From Bacteroidia bacterium (lineage in GTDB: Bacteria > Bacteroidota > Bacteroidia > Flavobacteriales > Flavobacteriaceae): DNA of 64,000 nt. The notes under the pieces were generated by a model. That model worked only from the letters and a program-made list of their open reading frames with translations. It was not told where the DNA came from and did not search any database. A program made the position numbers and the translations under genes. The stretch lies in contig JAUIFO010000002.1 of the NCBI GenBank assembly GCA_030430385.1, positions 310,001-374,000 on the forward strand. Reading direction: 5' to 3'. Below are positions 52,653 to 60,492 of the stretch, piece by piece; position 1 is the first letter of the stretch, and the number at the start of each line of letters is the position of its first letter.

Positions 52653-53324
52653 ATGTACGCAATTGTAGAGATAGCAGGGCATCAATTTAAAGTTGAGAAA
52701 GACCAAAAAGTTTTTGTTAATCGTTTAGCTACAGAAGAAGGTAAAAAAGTGTCTTTCGACAATGTACTTCTTATAGGTGACGATAACAATGTAACTGTAG
52801 GCGCCCCAGCTATAGACGGAGCACAAGTTAGTGCGAAAGTCCTTAAGCACCTAAAAGGTGATAAAGTGATAGTTTTCAAAAAGAAAAGACGTAAAGGTTA
52901 CCGTGTAAAAAACGGACACAGACAATCGTTATCTGAAATCGTAATTGAATCTATTGTATCTTCTGGTGCTAAGCCAGCAAAAAAAGCTGAGCCTAAAAAA
53001 GAAACTAAGAAAGCTGAACCAAAAGCGGCAGCTCCAAAAACCGAAGCTAAAAAAGCAGCGCCTAAGAAAGCAGCTGGAAAAGCAGACGATTTGAAAAAGA
53101 TCGAAGGGATTGGACCTAAAATCGCTTCGACGTTAGTTGAAGCTGGAATTGCAACTTTTGCAGATTTAGCAAACACTAAACCAGAACAAATTTCTGAAAT
53201 CATAGCTGGAGTTCGTGGAAATCACGTTACAGACACATGGCCAGAGCAAGCTAAATTAGCTTCAGAAGGTAAGTGGGATGAGTTAAAGAAATGGCAAGAC
53301 GAATTAGATGGTGGTAAAGCCTAA
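52653..53324 (+). CDS. rplU: 50S ribosomal protein L21 with C-terminal helix-hairpin-helix extension
   Basis: 223 residues, about twice the usual L21. Residues 1-104 are a complete L21 ('MYAIVEIAGHQFKVEKDQ', 'FKKKRRKGYRVKNGHRQ'). Residues 105-145 are an Ala/Lys/Pro linker. Residues 146-223 hold a helix-hairpin-helix-type domain ('LKKIEGIGPKIASTLVEAG', 'FADLANTKPEQISEI') like those found in DNA- or RNA-binding proteins. The reading frame is clean, so this is a real fusion known in Flavobacteria. The extension may touch rRNA or assembly factors. Co-transcribed with rpmA. Confidence 0.95.
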   Translation: MYAIVEIAGHQFKVEKDQKVFVNRLATEEGKKVSFDNVLLIGDDNNVTVGAPAIDGAQVSAKVLKHLKGDKVIVFKKKRRKGYRVKNGHRQSLSEIVIESIVSSGAKPAKKAEPKKETKKAEPKAAAPKTEAKKAAPKKAAGKADDLKKIEGIGPKIASTLVEAGIATFADLANTKPEQISEIIAGVRGNHVTDTWPEQAKLASEGKWDELKKWQDELDGGKA

Positions 53325-53362
53325 GCTTCCACTTAAGTATAACAATATAAAACCTTAAGACA

Positions 53363-53623
53363 ATGGCTCATAAAAAAGGAGTAGGTAGTTCTAAAAACGG
53401 TAGAGAATCAGAATCGAAACGCTTAGGTGTAAAGATTTTTGGTGGGCAAGCTGCAATTGCAGGAAACATTATCGTTAGACAACGAGGTAATACACATCAT
53501 CCAGGTGAGAATGTGTATGGCGGAAAAGACCACACTTTACATGCTAAAGTTGATGGTATTGTAAGATTCACAAAGAAAAAAGACGGTAAGTCTTTTGTTT
53601 CTATTGAGCCTTTTGAGGCTTAA
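53363..53623 (+). CDS. rpmA: 50S ribosomal protein L27
   Basis: 86 residues. N-terminal '[20 protein letters not shown]' reaches the peptidyl-transferase centre; '[20 protein letters not shown]' is the family signature. It begins directly MAHKKG without the cleaved N-terminal extension found in Firmicutes. 38 bp after rplU, ends the operon at a terminator. Confidence 0.98.
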   Translation: MAHKKGVGSSKNGRESESKRLGVKIFGGQAAIAGNIIVRQRGNTHHPGENVYGGKDHTLHAKVDGIVRFTKKKDGKSFVSIEPFEA

Positions 53624-53646
53624 TCAAATCTTACTAATGATATTTA

Positions 53647-53674
53647 AAACCCACTCACTCGATTGAGTGGGTTT
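53647..53674 (+). terminator. Terminator after rpmA
   Basis: The stem AAACCCACTCA/TGAGTGGGTTT with loop CTCGAT is followed by seven T, 23 bp past the rpmA stop. Confidence 0.9.
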
Positions 53675-53709
53675 TTTTATGCTCTTTTTCTGAAGTAATA
53701 ATGAACAAC

Positions 53710-55503
53710 TTAATCTACAATATTCATTTTCTTCAATAAGAAACTCGCATTCATATTCTGGCAAATCCCAGCTTTTAATTTATAGTCAAAGAAAAGTTCA
53801 TCATTTATAATTTCGGCATCAAAGTAGTAGTTCTTTGCAGCCTTTCTGGTTGCTGAGCTTGTCGAAGCATCGGCTTCAATTTCGGTAAGACTTAAATCGT
53901 GAGTGGCAATAATTCCTGTGGCTCTTTGACCAACTAACTTTTCCACAAATTTTCTAGAACCAATGGCTTTATCAGTACTATTTGTACCTTTTAAGATCTC
54001 GTCTAATATGATGAAGTAAGATTCTTCTTTGATTGCATCTACAATAAATTTAAGTCGGGTTAATTCTGAAAAGAAGTAACTACTGTCATCTGTTAAAGAA
54101 TCACTTGTTCTCATACTTGTGATGAGTTTTATAGGCTTGTAGTGACTTGAAGTTGCGCAAACAGGTAATCCAATATTTGCCATAATGATATGCAAGGAAA
54201 CCGTTCTGAGAAATGTGCTTTTACCAGCCATATTAGCTCCAGTTACAATAAAAAATTGTGTGTTATTAATGACAACATCACTCGTAACTCTTTTGTCTTC
54301 AGAGAGCATTGGATGTCCCAGATTTTTGGCGTTTATAATTTCAGAATTTGAAGTGATTTGAGGGAACACAAATACAGGATGATTAAAGGCATAAACGCCT
54401 AAACTATTGAACGCATCAAAAAAGGTAACCACTTCAAACCAATCTTCAACACAGTTTGCGTTGGCAGCAATCCATTGTTCAACCTTATAAGCATTTCTAA
54501 TATCTGAAAGCAAATATCCATTTCCAAAAACAGCCCCAATTAAATTGTTTCTGTTATCCAGCGCATCGATATGCTTTGAAAATTCTGCTACTATTGTTGA
54601 AGCCTTTTTATGGTTAGATTGAATTTGGTTTTGCTTTTCCTTCAGTAATTCAGATGAAAACGAAATGGCTTCTATTTGTTCTAATAAGGAAGCATATTGT
54701 TTAAATGTAGCTTTAGCCTTGTCACAATTTGAAGCCAAAACATTAATCTTCTTTACATATAGTCCGGAAATTCCAAGACCAACCAAAATCCAATAAGCAA
54801 AAAATCCTAAGCTTATAACCTCACTAATCCCTAAAATAAGTAAGATTATTGAAATACTCGAAAAGCACCAAGGCATCCATTTCATCCAACTTGGTAAAAC
54901 AGGAGTGTATGATTTTAACCAATGCATTAGATCATTGGTTGAGGTTTCAGAATGAATTAAGTTTCCTGTAGCGATATAAAGCTGCATCCAATCTATATGC
55001 TTAGCAAGCTCTTTTATAGTGTGCTGTCGTTTAACAATATCTTGAATGTTATTTTCTGTAAGAAGTTTGGCGAGTTCATCAGTTCCAGATTTCAATGCGG
55101 TTCTATTCATATACTGAAAAAAAGACCCTCTACCAAAGAGATCGATATCATAACTGTAGGCATGTTTCGGATTGTGATAATGTTGTCCGGAGTCTCTGTG
55201 AAAAAAATCACCTGATTGAATTTTTAACTCTTCTTTGTTTAAGTTGAGCAAGGCTTTTTTTAGAGAAAGATCAGCTTTTTTATCTGTGAATTTTGACAAG
55301 ATAAAAATGAATAACAGTGCACCAACTCCTCCAACAACAAGCGCAATTTGCCAATGAGGTAATAGGCTATATATCGCAATACATACACCTAAAAATACTG
55401 TAAGTCTGATAACACTTAACCCAAACAAGTACTTTTTCAAGTTAGCAACTTCAATGTCTAAGCGCTTGATATTATTAGTGTAATAAGTGTTTGGAGTTTC
55501 CAT
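53710..55503 (-). CDS. Membrane-anchored MutS-like ATPase
   Basis: 597 residues from METPNTYYTNN. An ATG 13 codons earlier at 55542 is unlikely because the sdh terminator covers it. Two hydrophobic helices at about 28-70 and another pair at about 210-245 suggest membrane association. The C-terminal third is a MutS domain V ATPase: Walker A 'TGANMAGKSTFLRT' (421-434), Walker B 'FIILDEILKGTNSTD', switch His in 'IATHDLSL'. The mismatch-recognition N-terminal domain is absent, so mismatch repair is unlikely. Residues 545-550 ('DASTSS') come from a REP-like palindrome in a variable loop. The conserved end 'CQNMNASFLLKKMNIV' is intact. Confidence 0.9.
   Translation of the reverse strand: METPNTYYTNNIKRLDIEVANLKKYLFGLSVIRLTVFLGVCIAIYSLLPHWQIALVVGGVGALLFIFILSKFTDKKADLSLKKALLNLNKEELKIQSGDFFHRDSGQHYHNPKHAYSYDIDLFGRGSFFQYMNRTALKSGTDELAKLLTENNIQDIVKRQHTIKELAKHIDWMQLYIATGNLIHSETSTNDLMHWLKSYTPVLPSWMKWMPWCFSSISIILLILGISEVISLGFFAYWILVGLGISGLYVKKINVLASNCDKAKATFKQYASLLEQIEAISFSSELLKEKQNQIQSNHKKASTIVAEFSKHIDALDNRNNLIGAVFGNGYLLSDIRNAYKVEQWIAANANCVEDWFEVVTFFDAFNSLGVYAFNHPVFVFPQITSNSEIINAKNLGHPMLSEDKRVTSDVVINNTQFFIVTGANMAGKSTFLRTVSLHIIMANIGLPVCATSSHYKPIKLITSMRTSDSLTDDSSYFFSELTRLKFIVDAIKEESYFIILDEILKGTNSTDKAIGSRKFVEKLVGQRATGIIATHDLSLTEIEADASTSSATRKAAKNYYFDAEIINDELFFDYKLKAGICQNMNASFLLKKMNIVD
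53851..53869 (+). repeat. REP-like palindrome inside the MutS-like gene
   Basis: TGCT/AGCA arms around the core GAGCTTGTCGA, in frame within the MutS-like gene (minus-strand codons for ASTSSA). A weaker family member, since the core has two changes and the arms are short. Confidence 0.55.
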
Positions 55504-55530
55504 ATAAAACGTTTGGAAAGATAAAGAAAC

Positions 55531-55562
55531 AAAAAATCTCAAGAGTGTTCTTGAGATTTTTT
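55531..55562 (-). terminator. Terminator of the sdh operon
   Basis: The 14-bp perfect stem AAAAAATCTCAAGA/TCTTGAGATTTTTT with a 4-nt loop lies 21 bp past the sdhB stop. It also fixes the start of the MutS-like gene downstream of it. Confidence 0.9.
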
Positions 55563-55583
55563 ATTCATTGTTTGTAGTTTGAA

Positions 55584-56330
55584 TTAGCCTTTCAAACTTG
55601 CTTTTAAATATTCTTGGTTCATTCTTGCAATGTTTTCTAGAGAGATACCTTTAGGGCATTCAACTTCACAAGCACCAGTATTCGTACAGTTTCCAAAGCC
55701 TTCTTCATCCATTTGTTTTACCATATTTAGAACGCGGTCTGTTGCTTCAACTTGTCCTTGTGGTAATAATGCAAATTGAGAGACTTTAGCACCAACAAAT
55801 AGCATTGCACTAGAGTTTTTACAGGTCGCAACACAAGCACCACAACCAATACAGGTGGCAGCTTCAAAAGCTTTATCGGCATTATGTTTTTCTACTGGAA
55901 TCGCATTTGCATCAATAGTATTTCCAGAGGTATTCACAGAAATAAAACCTCCTGCATGTTGAATACGATCAAATGCAGAACGATCTACAATAAGATCTTT
56001 TACAACTGGAAATGCTGAAGCTCTAAAAGGTTCAATATAAATGGTATCTCCATCGTTAAACATTCTCATATGTAATTGACACGTAGTCACACCTCTATCA
56101 GGTCCGTGAGCTTCACCATTAATATACAAAGAACACATCCCACAAATACCTTCACGACAGTCGTGGTCAAAAGCAACAGGATCATCTCCTTTGTTTATGA
56201 GTTGTTCGTTTAACACATCAAGCATTTCAAGGAAAGACATATCAGGCGACACATCAGAAATTTGATAGTCGACCATTTTTCCTTTATCGTTAGCGTTTTT
56301 TTGACGCCATATCTTTAACGTTAAATTCAT
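55584..56330 (-). CDS. sdhB: Succinate dehydrogenase/fumarate reductase iron-sulfur subunit
   Basis: 248 residues. [2Fe-2S] cysteines in '[15 protein letters not shown]' and 'GVTTCQLHM'; [4Fe-4S] in '[13 protein letters not shown]'; [3Fe-4S] in '[13 protein letters not shown]'. Passes electrons from SdhA to the cytochrome b subunit. Last gene of the operon; a small membrane gene sits between it and sdhA. Length and spacing fit the B-type enzymes of Bacteroidota. Confidence 0.97.
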   Translation of the reverse strand: MNLTLKIWRQKNANDKGKMVDYQISDVSPDMSFLEMLDVLNEQLINKGDDPVAFDHDCREGICGMCSLYINGEAHGPDRGVTTCQLHMRMFNDGDTIYIEPFRASAFPVVKDLIVDRSAFDRIQHAGGFISVNTSGNTIDANAIPVEKHNADKAFEAATCIGCGACVATCKNSSAMLFVGAKVSQFALLPQGQVEATDRVLNMVKQMDEEGFGNCTNTGACEVECPKGISLENIARMNQEYLKASLKG

Positions 56331-56407
56331 CTGTTTACATTTACATTTATACTTCAGTCAGATGGAATTCGCCATTATTTCTAATGACTCATTTCATAAC
56401 ACATTTT

Positions 56408-56770
56408 TTATTGTTCAATTCTTCGGTCCTGACCAATTTGAGAAATATCTAAACCAGCTTTCTCGAAATCGATGTCAATTCCTCCAGTTTTTTTCAAAAT
56501 AAAATTTAAAAGAGCTGTTGATATCAACGTCACAATAAATACAAGTACACCATATATAATAGGGACAAAAATTATTGCGAAAATACCACCACCAAAAATT
56601 GCTGCGCCTTCACCAAATCCTCCAGCAGCACCTGCACCAACTAAAGAAAATAACAGCATAAATGGTACAAATATGATAAGCATAACAAGTGCTGTTAAAA
56701 AAGCTGCAACAGTAGCATATTTAACAGGATCCACTCTTTTTAATCTTAATTTTAAAATATTATCAGTCAT
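56408..56770 (-). CDS. Conserved membrane protein inserted between sdhA and sdhB
   Basis: 120 residues, not recognised with certainty. Two or more hydrophobic segments (about 18-50 and 60-92) with a Gly/Ala-rich loop ('GAGAAGGFGEGAAIFGGG'). The N-terminus 'LKLRLKRVDPVKYATVAAF' is basic and so cytoplasmic. The layout recalls DUF3566-type proteins. It lies 25 bp after sdhA and 77 bp before sdhB on the same strand, so it is transcribed with the operon. Whether it assists complex II assembly or is a passenger cannot be told from sequence. Confidence 0.75.
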   Translation of the reverse strand: MTDNILKLRLKRVDPVKYATVAAFLTALVMLIIFVPFMLLFSLVGAGAAGGFGEGAAIFGGGIFAIIFVPIIYGVLVFIVTLISTALLNFILKKTGGIDIDFEKAGLDISQIGQDRRIEQ

Positions 56771-56795
56771 AATTGATTGGTTTTTTTGGTTGGTT

Positions 56796-58808
56796 TTACT
56801 TGTAACTTCTTTGTTTTAGCTCAATATCATTGAACTCTAGTTCTTCTTTATGCAATACAGCATCTTTAGGTTCACCTTTGTATTCCCATGCTGCTACATA
56901 AGCAAAATCTTTATCATTACGAAGCGCTTCTCCTTTTTGAGGACCATCAAGTTCAACAGATTCCTCTCTAAAGTGACCACCACAAGATTCGGTTCTGTGC
57001 AGTGCATCTTTAGCGAAAAGTTCTCCGAGTTCTAAGAAATCGGCAACGCGTCCAGCTTTTGCCAATTCTTCGTTGTATTCATTAGCAGTTCCAGGCACTC
57101 TAACATCAGACCAAAAGGCTTGTCTTAGTTCTGAAATTTCCTCAATAGCCTCTTTCAATCCTTTTTCATTTCGAGACATACCCACTTTATTCCACATGAT
57201 CTTACCAAGCTTTTTGTGGAAGTAATCTACAGAATGAGATCCATTGTTATTAACTAATTTATCAATTCTTTCACGTACATTATTCTCCGCTTCTTCAAAC
57301 TCTTTTGTATCTGTCGGAATTGGTCCAGTCCTGATATCATCAGAGAGGTAATCACCAATGGTGTAAGGCAATACGAAGTATCCATCTGCTAAACCTTGCA
57401 TAAGCGCTGAAGCCCCTAAGCGGTTGGCACCATGATCAGAGAAATTAGCTTCGCCAATTGCATACAAGCCAGGAACAGTTGTCATTAAATTATAATCTAC
57501 CCAGATTCCTCCCATAGTGTAATGAACAGCAGGATAGATCATCATTGGTGTTTCGTAAGGGTTTTGATCTACAATTTTCTCATACATTTGAAATAAGTTT
57601 CCGTACTTATTCTTTACCACTTCTTGGCCTAATTTCTTAACTAGCGCAGCATCATTTTCATCTAGGCCTTTTACGTGAGCTTGCTCTTTTCCGTAGCGTT
57701 GAATAGCCGAAGCAAAATCTAAAAATACAGCTTCACCAGTAGCATTAACACCAAATCCAGCATCACAACGTTCTTTGGCAGCACGAGATGCTACGTCTCT
57801 AGGCACGAGGTTTCCAAAAGCAGGATAGCGACGTTCTAAGTAATAATCGCGATCTTCTTCTTTTAAGTCTTTAGGTTTTAAGGTTCCAGCTTTAATCGCT
57901 TCAACATCTTCTTTCTTTTTAGGCACCCAAATACGACCATCATTACGAAGTGACTCAGACATCAATGTTAATTTAGATTGATGATCACCAGACACAGGAA
58001 TACAAGTAGGATGAATTTGAGTATAGCAAGGGTTAGCAAAGTAAGCACCACGTTTATGAGCTTTCCAAGCAGCAGTAACATTACTTCCCATTGCGTTTGT
58101 AGACAGGAAAAATACGTTTCCGTAGCCACCAGTTCCTAAAACTACAGCATGTGCAGAATGTCTTTCGATTTCTCCAGTAATAAGGTTACGTGTGATGATT
58201 CCTCTAGCTTTACCATCAACAATCACGACATCTAACATTTCGTGACGGTTGTACATTTTGATCTTCCCACGACCAATCTGACGATTCATTGCAGAATAAG
58301 CGCCTAATAATAATTGCTGACCTGTTTGTCCAGCAGCATAAAAAGTTCTGGATACCAATACACCACCAAATGAACGGTTGTCTAATAAGCCACCATATTC
58401 ACGCGCAAAAGGCACACCTTGCGCTACACATTGATCGATGATATTAGCAGATACTTCAGCTAGGCGATAAACGTTTGCTTCACGAGAGCGATAATCACCA
58501 CCTTTTACAGTGTCGTAAAATAAGCGATATGTTGAATCACCATCACCTTGATAGTTTTTTGCTGCGTTAATTCCACCTTGCGCTGCAATAGAGTGTGCAC
58601 GTCTTGGAGAATCTTGAAAACAAAATGCTTTTACATTGTATCCTAATTCTGCTAAAGTAGCAGCAGCAGAGCCACCAGCCAATCCTGTTCCAACGACAAT
58701 AACATCAATATTTCGTTTGTTAGCAGGATTTACTAAGTCGATATGATTTTTATAATTGGTCCATTTATCTGCAATAGGACCTTGAGGAGTTTTAGAATCT
58801 AAAGCCAT
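56796..58808 (-). CDS. sdhA: Succinate dehydrogenase/fumarate reductase flavoprotein subunit
   Basis: 670 residues. FAD-binding '[20 protein letters not shown]' (quoted as [10 protein letters not shown]), the covalent-FAD region '[20 protein letters not shown]', substrate-site '[13 protein letters not shown]', and catalytic Arg/His in '[12 protein letters not shown]' and '[17 protein letters not shown]'. It oxidises succinate to fumarate at the inner membrane face. The long form is typical of Bacteroidota and epsilon-type B-class enzymes. 11 bp after sdhC. Confidence 0.97.
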   Translation of the reverse strand: MALDSKTPQGPIADKWTNYKNHIDLVNPANKRNIDVIVVGTGLAGGSAAATLAELGYNVKAFCFQDSPRRAHSIAAQGGINAAKNYQGDGDSTYRLFYDTVKGGDYRSREANVYRLAEVSANIIDQCVAQGVPFAREYGGLLDNRSFGGVLVSRTFYAAGQTGQQLLLGAYSAMNRQIGRGKIKMYNRHEMLDVVIVDGKARGIITRNLITGEIERHSAHAVVLGTGGYGNVFFLSTNAMGSNVTAAWKAHKRGAYFANPCYTQIHPTCIPVSGDHQSKLTLMSESLRNDGRIWVPKKKEDVEAIKAGTLKPKDLKEEDRDYYLERRYPAFGNLVPRDVASRAAKERCDAGFGVNATGEAVFLDFASAIQRYGKEQAHVKGLDENDAALVKKLGQEVVKNKYGNLFQMYEKIVDQNPYETPMMIYPAVHYTMGGIWVDYNLMTTVPGLYAIGEANFSDHGANRLGASALMQGLADGYFVLPYTIGDYLSDDIRTGPIPTDTKEFEEAENNVRERIDKLVNNNGSHSVDYFHKKLGKIMWNKVGMSRNEKGLKEAIEEISELRQAFWSDVRVPGTANEYNEELAKAGRVADFLELGELFAKDALHRTESCGGHFREESVELDGPQKGEALRNDKDFAYVAAWEYKGEPKDAVLHKEELEFNDIELKQRSYK

Positions 58809-58819
58809 ACTTTAACGTA

Positions 58820-59485
58820 TTAATGAATGTGAAAGAAATGATGATATAATGCGATAAAAACAAATCCTAATGGAACTAGAATCGCATACAATTTTCCGAA
58901 AGTTTTCAATCCTTTTGTGTATTTGTTATTAGCTCCTACAGATTGAAAAGCAGAATCAAATCCGTGTAAAAGGTGTAGTGCTAAGAACACAAATGCTAAC
59001 ACATACACACCAACACGAAGTGGATCTAAAAACATTTCAACAACATGATGATGAAAGTCTTTTCCTAACTGACTTTTTCCTTCTACATATTTTTCAACAA
59101 TTTCAGGTACCCAAAAATCATTAAAGTGAAAGATCATAAACAATAATATAGCACCACCACTCCAAATCATATTTCGACTCATCCATGATGAATTTGCGCC
59201 ACCATTATTCTTGGCATAACTAATTTGTCTAGCTTTTCTGTTTTTGATCTCAAGAACAAATCCCATGATAAAGTGAAACAACACACCAATTAAAAGTACA
59301 GGTTGTAATAAGAACTGTACAAAAGGATTGTTTCCCATAAAATAGGATACTTCGTTAAAAGTTTCAGGACTAATTACTGAAAGTAAGTTAATGACAAAAT
59401 GTTGTAAGAGAAAAAACATGAGAAAGAAAGCTGAAAGCGCCATGGCAAACTTTCTTCCAATCGAAGAATTTAAAATTCCGCTCAT
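58820..59485 (-). CDS. sdhC: Succinate dehydrogenase cytochrome b subunit (B type)
   Basis: 221 residues with five membrane helices and conserved His residues for two b haems ('LLQHFVINLL', 'GVLFHFIMGFV', 'MIFHFNDFW', 'FHHHVVEMF', 'ALHLLHGFDSAFQ'). Single-subunit anchor that reduces menaquinone. First gene of the operon, with a good promoter 28 bp upstream. Confidence 0.95.
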   Translation of the reverse strand: MSGILNSSIGRKFAMALSAFFLMFFLLQHFVINLLSVISPETFNEVSYFMGNNPFVQFLLQPVLLIGVLFHFIMGFVLEIKNRKARQISYAKNNGGANSSWMSRNMIWSGGAILLFMIFHFNDFWVPEIVEKYVEGKSQLGKDFHHHVVEMFLDPLRVGVYVLAFVFLALHLLHGFDSAFQSVGANNKYTKGLKTFGKLYAILVPLGFVFIALYHHFFHIH

Positions 59486-59512
59486 TATAATTGTAGTTAA
59501 TTATTTGTACAA

Positions 59513-59544
59513 CAAAGATAAGACTCACAAAAGTGTACTACAAA
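59513..59544 (-). promoter_or_regulatory. Promoter of the sdh operon
   Basis: Minus strand: TTTG (59541-59544), 20 bp, then TATCTTTG (59513-59520). A good match to the Bacteroidota consensus, with the sdhC ATG 27 bp further on. Confidence 0.75.
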
Positions 59545-59577
59545 TTTTAACTAGTATTTTGGTTATTTAGAATGGGT

Positions 59578-60462
59578 TTAATTAGCGACCATTGGAATTA
59601 ATCCACGAAGTCCCATGTCTACCACTTGTTCTCCAGCAGCAGGTTCATATTTCCCGTCGGCATTAACCTCAGTCCACTCAAAACTATTATTTATTGAAAA
59701 TGATAGTATAACTTCAACGTCTTGAGTCTCATTTCCTGTAATGGTAAGTCCGTTTTCAAACGCTCCTGTTACCACACATTAGCCAGGAGGAATTGGAGAA
59801 GAAGCAAATAACGGATTAGGAACAGTAGTAGCGCCTTCTGGTGCTTGACCTTGTGTTGTGATTCCGAAAGCTTCAAAAGCCCAAAAACCTTGAAGTTTAT
59901 TTGCATTGACATCTATGGTGCTTTCGTTTAAATTAAAAGATGTAATGTAGGTGTTGTATCCAACAAAGCTTCCTAGTGTTCCTGTAATATCTTGACCATT
60001 AACCAAAACGTCAATGTTGCCTTCTTGATAGGCTAACGACACACGAACCCATTCATAGGTACCAGCAGTAACCTCACTTAAAGGAACTGTAATAAAGGTG
60101 TCATTATCTCCAGCAAATATGGCATTCTGAAAATCAATTGCTTGAGCTCCTCCTGTTGAAGTTTCATTACCAACGTAAATGATTTCACCTGTCTCCAAAG
60201 GCGTGTTTGCAGTTGGTGCAAATTCAATATAGTTAGCACTCATTCGGTTAATTGAAGGCGACTGTGCAGCATTTCCAGGAGCAATTCCGACAGGCTGTCC
60301 TAAATTACCAAGACGTTCTTGATTGGGATCAAACTTTAACTTGATCACCAAGTTTGGTTGCGTTGGTTGGTTATCTAAATTATCATCATTGTCTTCACTA
60401 CAAGATAGCGAAAACAATAATCCGAGTGCAACAATATATTTTATAAGTTTCATACGATTCAC
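59578..60462 (-). pseudogene. Lipoprotein gene interrupted by a single in-frame TAA
   Basis: The first 227 residues start with a lipobox ('LFSLSC', then SEDNDDN, an acidic surface-export-like tail) and a beta-rich domain ending '..PLFASSPIPPG'. A TAA at 59779-59781 follows. The same frame then continues at once with TGT GTG GTA and 'TGAFENGLTITGNETQDVE', through to a normal end 'GLRGLIPMVAN'. Coding character carries straight on, so a C-to-T change (CAA to TAA, restoring 'GQCVVTG') is the simplest explanation. A 65-residue start at GTG 59775 is much less likely. Upstream of the BNR gene's 3' end no promoter is obvious. Could also be a sequencing error. Confidence 0.75.
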
Positions 60463-60492
60463 GTTTTAATTATAACTTAGAAATAGGATTTT

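Noticed and set aside
59578..59775. Separate 65-residue gene starting at GTG
   Set aside because: It is in the same frame as, and contiguous with, the upstream lipoprotein frame and has no leader of its own, so it is the 3' part of an interrupted gene.
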